Positions 26,417 through 34,710 of a DNA stretch of 48,562 bases are shown here, piece after piece; position 1 is the first letter of the stretch, and every line of letters begins with the position of its first letter. The stretch lies in NCBI GenBank assembly GCA_029287515.1, contig JARFQZ010000110.1, positions 1-48,562 on the forward strand, given 5' to 3'. The notes under the pieces were generated by a model. It did not search any database, was not told the DNA's origin, and worked only from the letters and a program-made list of their open reading frames with translations. The DNA comes from Lysobacterales bacterium (lineage in GTDB: Bacteria > Pseudomonadota > Gammaproteobacteria > Xanthomonadales > SZUA-36). The position numbers and the translations under genes are program-made.

Positions 26417-26445
26417 TTGGTTCAAAGCTTTGTTAATCTGATAAT
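26417..26445 (+). promoter_or_regulatory. Candidate sigma-70 promoter of gshB-tonB
   Basis: TTGGTT, 17 bases, GATAAT. It ends 37 bases upstream of the gshB start and is correctly oriented. The rest of the 224-base pilG-gshB gap holds a TTGACA hexamer at 26349 without a good -10 partner, and the pilG leader palindrome. Confidence 0.5.
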
Positions 26446-26481
26446 AAGGGATAACAATTTACCGGGATCAGGGAAGGCAAT

Positions 26482-27456
26482 ATGGCTGACGCCAGCGACA
26501 AAGAAGGCAGACAAATGCGGACCGGGGTCATCATGGACCCGATTGCCGGTATCGCTACCTACAAGGATTCCACTTTTGCGATGCTGCTCGAGGCGCAGCG
26601 CCGCAATCATGAAATCTGGTACATGGAGGCTACCGGCCTCAGCATCAGGGACGGCGTAGCCCTGGGGCACATGAGCCCGTTGTCGGTGAGAGACAACACG
26701 GATGACTGGTTCACCCTGGGACAGAAGGAAAACCGTGAACTGGCGACTCTCGATATCCTCCTGATGCGCAAAGACCCTCCCTACAACATGGATTACGTGT
26801 ACGCAACCTACGTCCTGGACCTTGCGGAACAATCCGGGGTGACCGTCGTCAACCGGCCCCAGGCGCTGCGGGATGCCAATGAAAAATGTTTCACCACGCA
26901 GTTTCCGCAGTGTTGCGTTCCGATGCTGATCAGCAGCAAGTCGAGTGAGATCAAGGCATTTGTGGCGGAATACGGCCTTTCCGTGGTCAAGCCACTGGAT
27001 GGAATGGGCGGTGAGTCCATTTTCCAGGCCCGGCCCGACGACCCGAATCTGAATGTCATACTTGAGACCATTACGCTCAAGGACAGTCAACTGATTATGG
27101 TGCAACAATACATTCCGGAGATCGCGCAGGGCGATAAGCGTATCCTGGTGGTCAACGGCGAGCCGGTTCCTTACGCGCTGGCTCGAATTCCCGGTGAGGG
27201 TGATTTCCGGGGAAACCTGGCCAAGGGAGGAACAGGAAAAGGCGTTCCACTGAGCGACCGGGATTACTGGATCTGTGAACAGGTTGCGCCGGAGTTGAAG
27301 CGCCGGGGTATCCTGTTCGCGGGATTGGACGTGATCGGTGACTGGCTCACTGAAATCAATGTCACCAGCCCCACCTGCATTCGCGAACTGGATGCACAGT
27401 ATGGGCTGAACATTGCAGGAGATATGTTCGACGTGCTGGAAGCGTCGAGAAACTGA
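26482..27456 (+). CDS. gshB: Glutathione synthetase
   Basis: A 324-residue ATP-grasp enzyme. It starts with GVIMDPIAGIATYKDSTFAMLLEAQRR, and has MRKDPPYNMDYVYATYVLD, VVKPLDGMGGESIF, RILVVNGEPVPYALARIP, GNLAKGG and the end FAGLDVIGDWLTEINVTSPTC, all typical of GshB. It joins gamma-glutamylcysteine and glycine. ATG 26482 has AGGGAAGG at good spacing; ATG 26515 is the alternative. gshB next to pilG and tonB is a conserved arrangement in Pseudomonas and relatives. Confidence 0.95.
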   Translation: MADASDKEGRQMRTGVIMDPIAGIATYKDSTFAMLLEAQRRNHEIWYMEATGLSIRDGVALGHMSPLSVRDNTDDWFTLGQKENRELATLDILLMRKDPPYNMDYVYATYVLDLAEQSGVTVVNRPQALRDANEKCFTTQFPQCCVPMLISSKSSEIKAFVAEYGLSVVKPLDGMGGESIFQARPDDPNLNVILETITLKDSQLIMVQQYIPEIAQGDKRILVVNGEPVPYALARIPGEGDFRGNLAKGGTGKGVPLSDRDYWICEQVAPELKRRGILFAGLDVIGDWLTEINVTSPTCIRELDAQYGLNIAGDMFDVLEASRN

Positions 27457-27471
27457 GGAAGCAATATCGGC

Positions 27472-28341
27472 ATGATGCTGGATTCAAACAGGTATACGTC
27501 CTGGACACAGGACCGATTCATGGTATTTCTCGTGTTCGCGCTGGCAGTGCATGCGCTGTTGTTTCTTGGCGTGAGTTTCGGCGTTTCACTGAATCCCGTG
27601 CCGCGCCTTGCTGATACGCTGGACGTGGTGCTGGTGCAGTGGCGATCGGAGGAAGAGCCCGAGAAGGCGGATTACCTGGCGCAGGCAAACCAGCAGGGGG
27701 GAGGCGAGACGACTGAAAAATCCCGCCCTGCCGAGCCGGTCAGCGGAGAAATTCCCACACCACTGGAGGGGCAGAATCCGGTACAGGCGCAAGAGCAGGT
27801 TCCTTCTCCGGAAGTGGAGGTGCGGGAAATCGTGGCGTTGGAGACCGAGGAGTCTCAAGCCCTGCAACAGACTTCAGTGGAACAGTTGGAATTTGAGCGC
27901 CCGGATGCCTCGCAGCTGATGCAGCAGAGCATGGACATGGCCAGCCTCAAACCGGAGCTCAGCCGTAAACGGCAGTCCGTTTCCAAGCTGCCCAAACGCG
28001 AATTCATCTCGGCCAACACCAAGCAGTACGAGTTCGCCAGTTATATGAGCGCCTGGGTTTCAAAAGTCGAACGGGTGGGCAACCTGAATTATCCCAGTGA
28101 CCTCAGAAGGAAGAAGCTACACGGGGATCTCGTGCTGACGGTAGGCATATTCCAGAATGGGACGGTGGAAAGCATCGATGTAAAGAGGAGCTCGGGTGTT
28201 CCTGAAATCGATGAGGCGGCTATCAGGATTGTGCAGATGGCGGCGCCTTATTCCCCATTGCCTGACAACATTACGGAACGGGTGGACATTCTCCATATCA
28301 CCCGCACCTGGCGTTTCGAGACGGGATTCGGGTCTGACTAG
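27472..28341 (+). CDS. Energy transducer TonB (TonB3-like by position)
   Basis: A 289-residue protein with a membrane anchor (residues about 16-36, with the usual SxxxH-like pattern in FALAVHALLFLGVSF). A Glu- and Pro-containing periplasmic linker follows, then a C-terminal TonB domain (about 190-289) with YASYMSAWVSKVERVGNLNYP, GDLVLTVGIFQNGTVESIDVKRSSG and IDEAAIRIVQMAAPYSPLP. TonB passes proton-motive energy to outer-membrane receptors. Between gshB and yqgE it matches tonB3 of Pseudomonas aeruginosa, which affects twitching; no exbB/exbD is present here. It starts 15 bases after gshB. Confidence 0.88.
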   Translation: MMLDSNRYTSWTQDRFMVFLVFALAVHALLFLGVSFGVSLNPVPRLADTLDVVLVQWRSEEEPEKADYLAQANQQGGGETTEKSRPAEPVSGEIPTPLEGQNPVQAQEQVPSPEVEVREIVALETEESQALQQTSVEQLEFERPDASQLMQQSMDMASLKPELSRKRQSVSKLPKREFISANTKQYEFASYMSAWVSKVERVGNLNYPSDLRRKKLHGDLVLTVGIFQNGTVESIDVKRSSGVPEIDEAAIRIVQMAAPYSPLPDNITERVDILHITRTWRFETGFGSD

Positions 28342-28353
28342 ATAAATTGCCGC

Positions 28354-28779
28354 TCAGGGTCCGCTGTGTGGCTCAGCCATCACGCAGCGCAACTCAACGG
28401 TGTTGCCATCCGGATCCTTAATGTAAAGGGAGCGGCCAAACCCCTCGGCGCCGTATCGCACTTCAAATGTTCCGGCTTCAATGCCCTTTGACCCCAGCCA
28501 ATCGTGAATTTCCTCCTCACTCAGCGATTCGATCTGGAGGCAAAAATGGTCCATGTTGTTTCCCTCGGGTGACGGGGCAGGCCCGCCGGAACGCCCGAGT
28601 TTGCTGTTCACTGAAACGAGATCTATCAACGACTGTCCCGCCCTGAGCTGAATCAGGCCGGTTTCAGCGGGAAGGCTGCGTTCGACTGTGCAACCCAGAA
28701 CCTCAGAGTAAAACCGGATCATCGCTCTGGGCTGCTCAGTACGCAGCACCAGGTGGTCGATCATTCTGACGCGTATCAT
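28354..28779 (-). CDS. VOC (glyoxalase/dioxygenase-fold) family protein
   Basis: A 141-residue protein with the paired beta-alpha-beta-beta-beta units of the vicinal oxygen chelate fold. It starts MIRVRMIDHLVLRT, and has MIRFYSEVLGCTVER, NNMDHFCLQIE and SLYIKDPDGNTVELRC. Metal-ligand candidates are His in IDHLVL, His in MDHFCL and Glu in NTVELRC. The substrate is unknown. ATG 28779 overlaps the stop of the LOG gene (ATGA), which fixes the start. Confidence 0.82.
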   Translation of the reverse strand: MIRVRMIDHLVLRTEQPRAMIRFYSEVLGCTVERSLPAETGLIQLRAGQSLIDLVSVNSKLGRSGGPAPSPEGNNMDHFCLQIESLSEEEIHDWLGSKGIEAGTFEVRYGAEGFGRSLYIKDPDGNTVELRCVMAEPHSGP

Positions 28780-29357
28780 GTTTCTTCCGGCCCGATCCAC
28801 TTCTTCACTTTCGGGGCCTTGTACTCATCGAATCGCCGGAGCAGGCTGGAGGCTGATTCGTCCATCATGATCATCGGGCGGAATTCCGGTTTGACGAATT
28901 GCTCTTCCACGGCCTTCTCCAGGAAGGTGAACAGGTGATCATAGTAACCGGCAGCGTTAAGCAGGCCACAGGGCTTTTCGTGGAACCCCAATTGAGCCCA
29001 GGTCAGCATTTCGAAGATTTCCTCGATGGTTCCCCAGCCGCCCGGCAGGGCAATGAACCCGTCTGACAATTCGGCCATTTTCGCCTTGCGCTCATGCATG
29101 GAATCCACAACGAACAGATCATCCAGCCCATGGTGCGAAACTTCCTTGGTAGCCAGGGCATGGGGGATGACGCCTATGGCTTTGCCTTCGTGCTCAAGCA
29201 CCGCGTCTGCGACTGCTCCCATGACACCGACGCTCGCTCCGCCGTAAACCAGACCCAGGCCTCTTTTGGCCAGTTCGCGGCCCAGGCTTCGGGCGGCTTC
29301 CCGGTACACTGCCTGGCGGCCGGGATTGGAACCACAGTAAACGCATATGTACTTCAT
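28776..29357 (-). CDS. LOG family protein (nucleoside-monophosphate phosphoribohydrolase type)
   Basis: A 193-residue Rossmann-like protein. It has CVYCGSNPG at the start, LVYGGASVGVMGAVADAVL and the signature LPGGWGTIEEIFEMLTWAQLG. Such proteins are often mislabelled lysine decarboxylases. Characterised members release adenine from AMP or activate cytokinins from their ribotides. It starts four bases after the glycosylase gene and overlaps the VOC gene. Confidence 0.87.
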   Translation of the reverse strand: MKYICVYCGSNPGRQAVYREAARSLGRELAKRGLGLVYGGASVGVMGAVADAVLEHEGKAIGVIPHALATKEVSHHGLDDLFVVDSMHERKAKMAELSDGFIALPGGWGTIEEIFEMLTWAQLGFHEKPCGLLNAAGYYDHLFTFLEKAVEEQFVKPEFRPMIMMDESASSLLRRFDEYKAPKVKKWIGPEET

Positions 29358-29361
29358 GGGC

Positions 29362-29874
29362 TTATTCCAAACTTGCTTCGCGCACGATCCGCCATGCCCT
29401 GGCTTTCTGCTCCAGGCTCATTCCCGCATGGGCCGGGCTGGTCGATGGCAGGCGTGTCAAAGGCAAACCGGCACGATGCGGACCGAGGCGCGGTAAAACG
29501 TGTTTGCGATACACGGCATCGGCTTTTGCACCGTTAAAAAAAACGTGATTCACCGCTGAGTGCCTGTTAAAAAAATCCGTGAAATCATTAACGATAATCG
29601 TGCTGTCATCAATATTGGCATCCAGGCTGCCTGCGCGGAAACAGGCTTTCAGCACATCCCAGACTGCCACTCCTTTTTCCGCCAGTTCGCGGGTCTTTTC
29701 TTCGTACCCCGACCCGGTCAGGCCGTAAAGCATGCTCATGATAGGCCAGAAAGCGTTGCGGGGGTGTGCGTAATATTGTCTGCGCTCCAGGGATTCGCGG
29801 CCAGGCATGCTTCCCAGGATCAGCACCGTTGCATTTTCCCGTTCGATGGGCGGGAAGCTACGGACATCAGTCAC
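29362..29874 (-). CDS. DNA-deoxyinosine (hypoxanthine-DNA) glycosylase, UDG superfamily family 6
   Basis: A 170-residue protein. Motif 1 is LILGSMPGRESLERRQYYAHPRNAFWPI with Asn as in HDG enzymes. Motif 2 is LPSTSPAHA near residue 140. The family excises hypoxanthine or deaminated bases in DNA. GTG 29874 is chosen because GGAG lies seven bases before it and it overlaps the ruvX stop (GTGACTGA); an in-frame ATG 29898 is further inside ruvX. Confidence 0.85.
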   Translation of the reverse strand: MTDVRSFPPIERENATVLILGSMPGRESLERRQYYAHPRNAFWPIMSMLYGLTGSGYEEKTRELAEKGVAVWDVLKACFRAGSLDANIDDSTIIVNDFTDFFNRHSAVNHVFFNGAKADAVYRKHVLPRLGPHRAGLPLTRLPSTSPAHAGMSLEQKARAWRIVREASLE

Positions 29875-30310
29875 GCAAAGACTCCAGCCAGTTTTCAAGA
29901 ATGACCTGGGCTGCGACTGCGTCCAGCCGGCTGACGTCCTTGCGTTTCAGGCCGCCGCTGGCCCTGAGTTCTGCAAAGCGTTGCCCCGCCTCACGTGAGC
30001 TGAGCCGTTCATCAAAGAAGCATGTGTCCAGCGAGTAACGCTTTTTCAATTGCCTACCGAACTCCCTGGCGGCCCTGGACATATCCGTGTCTTCTCCCTC
30101 CGGGCCAAGGGGCAGGCCTACCAGTAACGTGGATGGCTTCCATTCCGCAACCAGGCGATCAATCGCCTGCCAATCCGGATTCTGATGATGGCGGACCGTT
30201 TCCAGGCTGCTCGCGTTCCAGGTGGCCGTCTGGCCAACGGCTACACCAATTCGCCGCAGGCCAAAATCAAAACACAGTATGTACCCGCCCGGAACTGCGG
30301 ATTCAGGCAT
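29867..30310 (-). CDS. ruvX: RuvX/YqgF, Holliday-junction resolvase-like 16S rRNA processing nuclease
   Basis: A 147-residue RNase H-fold protein. It has ILCFDFGLRRIGVAVGQ with the first catalytic Asp, LLVGLPLGPEGEDTDMSRAA, and FFDERLSSREAGQRF with the DER acidic pair; a last Asp is in SRLDAVAAQVILENWL. It is needed for 16S rRNA 5'-end maturation. It overlaps yqgE by eight bases and the glycosylase gene downstream by eight. Confidence 0.93.
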   Translation of the reverse strand: MPESAVPGGYILCFDFGLRRIGVAVGQTATWNASSLETVRHHQNPDWQAIDRLVAEWKPSTLLVGLPLGPEGEDTDMSRAAREFGRQLKKRYSLDTCFFDERLSSREAGQRFAELRASGGLKRKDVSRLDAVAAQVILENWLESLRD

Positions 30311-30920
30311 GGCCTGCTTCCGAGTGCAGGCTTTCTATATTGATGCCCAGGCGTCCCAGGGCTTCGTCAAAACGGCTGGGAAGGGGCAGGTCAAAGATGA
30401 TATCCGTTTCAGCCGATACGGAAAGCCAGGCGTTTGCCAGTATTTCACCTTCCAGCTGTCCACCACCCCAGCCCGCGTAACCCAGCGCAACGACATATTT
30501 TTCCGGACCGGATCCGGCGGCGATGTCGGCCAGCACATCCCGCGACGTGGTCACCATGATTTCATTGCCGACTTCCATGCTCGACTCGTAACCCTGCAAA
30601 GGGCTGTGCACCACGAAGCCACGGTCCGGAGCGACTGGTCCGCCTTCCAGAACCGGCAAATTTCTGACCCCTTCGTCATCGCATTCCAGGTGCAGCTGGG
30701 AGAAAATTTCGCCGAGGGTAAAATTGGAGAGGCGGTTGATCGTTATGCCGATCGCACCCGCTTCGTTGTGCTGGCACATCAACGTGACGCTGCCAACAAA
30801 ATTGGAATCGACCATGCCCGGCATGGCAAGCAACATCTGCTTTTCCAGATACCCCGTGGCTACTTTTTCGTTCGCTTTGTCCATGCTTTCCAGATTGGGC
30901 GTTTGCGGAACATTTTTCAA
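30303..30920 (-). CDS. yqgE: YqgE/AlgH family protein (DUF179)
   Basis: A 205-residue protein with YLEKQMLLAMPGMVDSNFVGSVTLMCQHNE, GAIGITINRLSNFTLGEIF, VLEGGPVAPDRGFVVH, and ALGYAGWGGGQLEGEILANAWL, the full YqgE pattern. Function is unclear, but it is almost always beside ruvX. ATG 30884 would give the more usual length. Its start lies 26 bases from trmB on the other strand, a very short divergent promoter region. Confidence 0.92.
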   Translation of the reverse strand: MKNVPQTPNLESMDKANEKVATGYLEKQMLLAMPGMVDSNFVGSVTLMCQHNEAGAIGITINRLSNFTLGEIFSQLHLECDDEGVRNLPVLEGGPVAPDRGFVVHSPLQGYESSMEVGNEIMVTTSRDVLADIAAGSGPEKYVVALGYAGWGGGQLEGEILANAWLSVSAETDIIFDLPLPSRFDEALGRLGINIESLHSEAGHA

Positions 30921-30946
30921 GTGCTGCTTGCTACAATGAAGACATC

Positions 30947-31687
30947 ATGACCCAGGATACCCGCGAAGAAAAAATGCAAGTTGGTGGTCCGCGGCACCAT
31001 CGCCCGGTGCGAAGTTTTGTTCTGCGAGCCGGGCGTTTGACGGAAGGTCAACAAAGGGCGCTGAAGGAGCTTTGGCCACTGTACGGTGTCGAAGCGGGGG
31101 AAAACGAACTGGACCCGGGATCACTGTTCGGAAACGACCGGCCGCTCATCATGGAAATCGGTTTTGGCAATGGTGAAGCGACCTGGCAGATGGCGATCAA
31201 CGAACCCGATCGGAATTTCCTGGGCGTGGAGGTTCACAAACCCGGTGTGGGGCATCTTCTTCTGAAAATCGAGGAACACGGTATCAGCAACCTGCGCATT
31301 GCCTGCGAGGACGCCGTTGAGCTTCTTGGAAGGCGCATTCCGGACCGGGCGTTGAGTGGGGTCAGGATCTATTTCCCGGACCCATGGCCCAAGAAGCGGC
31401 ACCATAAACGCCGAATCGTGCAGCAACCGTTCGTTGACCTGCTGGCCCGGAAAATGAAAGCAGACGGAATCCTTCACCTGGCGACAGACTGGGAGCCTTA
31501 CGCGGAACACATGCTGGGAGTGCTGAATGCCAGCACCGCGTTTGAAAACCAGTCGCAGCACGGCGAAGCATGCACCCGGCCCGAATGGCGGCCGGAAACC
31601 AAGTACGAAAAAAGGGGTGAGCGCCTGGGTCATGGCGTGTACGATCTCGTATTCAGGCGTTTGCCTGACGGGGAGAGACGCGAGTAG
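30947..31687 (+). CDS. trmB: tRNA (guanine-N7-)-methyltransferase
   Basis: A 246-residue class I methyltransferase. The SAM loop is IMEIGFGNGEATWQMA; catalytic and tRNA-binding segments are IYFPDPWPKKRHHKRRIVQ and LATDWEPYAEHML; the end has YEKRGERLGHGVYDLVFRR. It forms m7G46 in the variable loop of tRNAs. The next gene starts on the base after its stop. Confidence 0.94.
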   Translation: MTQDTREEKMQVGGPRHHRPVRSFVLRAGRLTEGQQRALKELWPLYGVEAGENELDPGSLFGNDRPLIMEIGFGNGEATWQMAINEPDRNFLGVEVHKPGVGHLLLKIEEHGISNLRIACEDAVELLGRRIPDRALSGVRIYFPDPWPKKRHHKRRIVQQPFVDLLARKMKADGILHLATDWEPYAEHMLGVLNASTAFENQSQHGEACTRPEWRPETKYEKRGERLGHGVYDLVFRRLPDGERRE

Positions 31688-33526
31688 ATGGAAACCGGAC
31701 TGACACTATCAGCGGACATGATGCTGGTGTTGCTGATTCTGACGGCGACGATTGGCCTGTTCGTTTCGGAGTTGGTCCGGGTGGACATCGCGGCCATTCT
31801 CGTCATGGTGGTGATTGGGCTGTTCGGCCTCGTGCCGCCAACCGACCTGTTCAACGGTTTTGCGTCCAACGCGGTGCTTTCGATCATCGCGGTGATGATC
31901 CTGGGGGCCGGGCTTGACCGCACCGGCGTAATGACCGTCGTCTCGGCCTTTATCCTGAAGGTCGGTGGAAAGACCGCAATCCGCATTGTACCCCTGGTTT
32001 CGGGAACGGTAGGCCTGATATCGGGCATCATGCAGAACGTTGGCGCCACCGCCCTGTTCATGCCGGTCATGTCCCGGATTTCATCGCGCACCAAAATACC
32101 CCTTTCCCAGCTGCTGATGCCGATGGGCACCTGCGCCATTCTCGGCGGCACCCTGACCATGGTGGGTTCCTCACCGCTGATCCTGCTCAATGACCTGATC
32201 GAAAATGCCAACGAATCCCTGCCACCGGGCGTTCAGACGCTCGAGACTTTTCATCTTTTCGACGTAACCCCGGTGGGCCTGGCGCTGCTGGCCGCCGGTA
32301 TTCTTTATTTCCTGATAGCAGGCAGGTTCCTGTTGCCCCAGGCCACGGAGAAAGCCAGCGGCGTCCCGGCCAAGACCAAGACCTATTTCGCGGATGTCTA
32401 CGGCATCAAGGGTGATGTCTACGAATTACTGGTCACGGTCGACAGCCCCCTGGTCGGTATGACCATTGCTGATGCTGAAGAGCTGGAAGATGCCCCAATA
32501 CTGCTGGCTATCCGGAACACGGATGAACCCCGGTTGGCGCCGCCTTCCGATGAAATGATCTGGGTGGGCACCATTCTCGGCGTGATGGGAACAAGGAATA
32601 TCGTGGGCAAGTTCGCACTGGATAACCAGTGCCGAGTGCAACCGAGACTGAGAACCTTCGGCGGGCTATTCAACGCGAGCCGCGCCGGTATTTCCGAGGT
32701 GGTCATTCCACCCGGGTCGAGGCTGGTCGGCAAGACGGTCGGGGAAGCGAGGTTGCGAAGCCGTTACGGCATCAGTGTTCTGGCGATCAACCGTCGGGGT
32801 GACGTGTTGACCGAAGGTGTTCGTGACACCGAGCTGGAGACAGGTGATTGCCTGGTGTCCCACAGCACCTGGCGAGACCTGTCAGAGGTGAGCAAGGAAC
32901 GCGACTTCATCGTAGCGACCGATATCCCCAAGGAAGAGCAGCGCCCCCAAAAGGTGAGCCATGCGCTTGTCTTCTTCGCAATATCCATGAGCATGATCAT
33001 TTTTTCAGATTACCGCCTGTCCATTTCGTTGTTGGTTGGCGCGATGGGAATGATTTTGAGCGGTGTATTGAGCATGGATGAAGCCTATCGCTCGGTCAGC
33101 TGGAAAACCGTCTTTCTGCTGGCCAGCCTGATCCCCCTGGGCCAGGCGATGGAGAGAACCGGCACCGCGGCCTGGATTGCCCAGGAGATCATGATCATCC
33201 TCGGTGATGTGCCTGAGCTCGCCATCCAGGCAGCCCTGGCGGTGCTTGCCACCATTTTCAGCCTGGTCATGTCCAATGTCGGTGCGACGACCATTCTCGT
33301 GCCGATCTCGGTCAGTATCGCCCTGGCTACCGGCGCCAGCCCGGCGATGTATGCGCTGATCGTTGCATTGTCCACCTCCAATGCATTCATCCTTCCCACT
33401 CACCAGGTCAACGCGCTGATCATGGGTCCGGGTGGTTACCGTGTCGCTGATTTCATCCGCGTGGGAAGCCCCATGAGCGTGATCTTTATTGTGGTCATGC
33501 TGTTCATGGTCAATCTGATTTTCTAG
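31688..33526 (+). CDS. SLC13/DASS-type permease with two central TrkA-C (RCK_C) domains
   Basis: A 612-residue inner-membrane transporter. Residues 1-220 and 420-612 each have five or six membrane segments. The two halves hold matching family signatures: SGIMQNVGATALFMPVM and SLVMSNVGATTILVPISVS, each followed by a conserved polar loop. Between them, residues about 235-400 form two RCK_C domains (VYELLVTVDSPLVGMTI and ISEVVIPPGSRLVGKTV). Family members move sodium with dicarboxylates, sulfate or other anions; RCK_C domains suggest ligand regulation. The ATG follows the trmB stop with no gap, so translation is probably coupled. Confidence 0.87.
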   Translation: METGLTLSADMMLVLLILTATIGLFVSELVRVDIAAILVMVVIGLFGLVPPTDLFNGFASNAVLSIIAVMILGAGLDRTGVMTVVSAFILKVGGKTAIRIVPLVSGTVGLISGIMQNVGATALFMPVMSRISSRTKIPLSQLLMPMGTCAILGGTLTMVGSSPLILLNDLIENANESLPPGVQTLETFHLFDVTPVGLALLAAGILYFLIAGRFLLPQATEKASGVPAKTKTYFADVYGIKGDVYELLVTVDSPLVGMTIADAEELEDAPILLAIRNTDEPRLAPPSDEMIWVGTILGVMGTRNIVGKFALDNQCRVQPRLRTFGGLFNASRAGISEVVIPPGSRLVGKTVGEARLRSRYGISVLAINRRGDVLTEGVRDTELETGDCLVSHSTWRDLSEVSKERDFIVATDIPKEEQRPQKVSHALVFFAISMSMIIFSDYRLSISLLVGAMGMILSGVLSMDEAYRSVSWKTVFLLASLIPLGQAMERTGTAAWIAQEIMIILGDVPELAIQAALAVLATIFSLVMSNVGATTILVPISVSIALATGASPAMYALIVALSTSNAFILPTHQVNALIMGPGGYRVADFIRVGSPMSVIFIVVMLFMVNLIF

Positions 33527-33537
33527 AGGCGTCGCAT

Positions 33538-33810
33538 ATGCAGTACTACATCGCACCACCGCCCATGAATCCACTGGCCCGTTTGTTGGCGGGTGTGCTC
33601 GCAGTTCTGGCGCTGGTGGGCGCCTTCTTCTTTGGTCTCTTCATCCTTGTGTTCGCAGTCGGCCTTGGCCTGGTTGCCTGGCTGGCCCTTTGGATTCGCA
33701 TGTGGTGGCTGGGCAGAAATCGTCCGGCTGAAACTCCACGCACCGAGGACCGTTCGGATGACGTCATAGACGCGGAGTACACCGTGGTCTCCCGGCGGGA
33801 TGAAGAATAG
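33538..33810 (+). CDS. Small membrane protein, unknown function
   Basis: A 90-residue protein. One long or two short membrane segments lie at about residues 13-52, followed by a Trp-rich WIRMWWLGRN border and an acidic tail DDVIDAEYTVVSRRDEE. GAGG lies about eight bases before the ATG. It starts 11 bases after the permease and may be its operon partner. The tail motif (V-I-[DE]-x-E-Y-x-V-V) recurs in small gammaproteobacterial membrane proteins as far as I recall; function is unknown. Confidence 0.75.
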   Translation: MQYYIAPPPMNPLARLLAGVLAVLALVGAFFFGLFILVFAVGLGLVAWLALWIRMWWLGRNRPAETPRTEDRSDDVIDAEYTVVSRRDEE

Positions 33811-33857
33811 AAAGTTCACTCCTATAATGATGTAAAACAGACGAAAGGAAACACAGC

Positions 33858-34292
33858 ATGTCTACAATTCGGGAAATCCTCGATCGAAAGGGTGTAAATG
33901 TCCTCACGACCACCAGTAACACGTCGGTTCTCGAGGCGATAGGCGCAATGTCCGAGGCCAATGTCGGCGCCGTCGTTATTCAGGACGGGGATCAACCCAA
34001 TGGGATTTTTACCGAACGGGATTATCTCCGAAAGATTGCACTCGAAGGCAGATCTTCCAGCGATACGCCGGTTTCCCAGGTCATGTCATCTCCACTGATC
34101 ACTGTCCCGCCGGATGAATCCACTCATGCCGCGATGGAAACCATGACTGACCGCCGGTGTCGCCACCTGGTCGTCGTCGAGGGCGAAACAATGGTGGGTA
34201 TCGTGTCCCTGGGCGACCTGGTTAAGCATCTGCTTCAGGAGAAAGAGGCCGAGGTGGAGCAGTTGTCGAGTTACATTTCGGGCAATTACTGA
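33858..34292 (+). CDS. CBS-domain pair protein
   Basis: A 144-residue protein made only of two CBS domains. The first spans SVLEAIGAMSEANVGAVVIQDGDQPNGIFTERDYLRKI in segments, the second VSQVMSSPLITVPPDES to LVVVEGETMVGIVSLGDLVKHLL. A short charged C-terminal helix follows. CBS pairs bind adenosyl nucleotides such as AMP, ATP or SAM. AAAGGA lies eight bases before ATG. The end overlaps a convergent gene by seven bases. Confidence 0.87.
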   Translation: MSTIREILDRKGVNVLTTTSNTSVLEAIGAMSEANVGAVVIQDGDQPNGIFTERDYLRKIALEGRSSSDTPVSQVMSSPLITVPPDESTHAAMETMTDRRCRHLVVVEGETMVGIVSLGDLVKHLLQEKEAEVEQLSSYISGNY

Positions 34293-34663
34293 GTTTTTTT
34301 CTTCATTGCTTTGCGGACCGCTTCGCGTGCGTCGCTCGCGTTGCCACCTTTCCTGTACTGCTCCACCACGATCGATTCCACCTGGTTGAGTATGTGGTCC
34401 ATTGAACCCACGGGATGGGTCGTGCTCAAAGGCCTCTGATGGCCGAACAGGTTGATCCAGCGCTCGCTGCGGCGGCCGAGCTTGATGACTCTGCGGTATT
34501 CGCGATCACAATCCTCTCCACCGCGTAACAGGCCAATCAACGCTGCCACCAGCGATATCGGGATAAGCAGTGCGTCGCGGAATCCATCGGCAAGAAGCTT
34601 GAGTTGAAGCACAGCAGCTTCGCGCGCGAGGACCATGCGGGGGGTTCCGGTTGAATCATTCAT
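34286..34663 (-). CDS. Conserved hypothetical protein with one membrane segment
   Basis: A 125-residue protein. LAREAAVLQLKLLADGFRDALLIP is amphipathic and runs into a membrane segment SLVAALIGLLRGG (about residues 33-50). A basic cytoplasmic region and a C-terminal helix rich in Lys (VRKAMKKK) follow. I recognise it as a conserved gammaproteobacterial family without known function. ATG 34663 is preferred over 34711, which would overlap the gloA start on the other strand. Confidence 0.65.
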   Translation of the reverse strand: MNDSTGTPRMVLAREAAVLQLKLLADGFRDALLIPISLVAALIGLLRGGEDCDREYRRVIKLGRRSERWINLFGHQRPLSTTHPVGSMDHILNQVESIVVEQYRKGGNASDAREAVRKAMKKKTQ

Positions 34664-34710
34664 GGCAAAATAGTTCCAAGTCTTTGCCCCATCGTACCTT
34701 TCGGAGATCA

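Noticed and set aside
26449..26460. GGATAACAATTT resembles half of the lac operator
   Set aside because: The left half of the operator is missing and no LacI relation is suggested by context; it lies just after a good -10 and is AT-rich by nature.
28776..29357. Lysine decarboxylase
   Set aside because: The PGGxGT signature is that of the LOG family; the old lysine decarboxylase label for this family is not supported.
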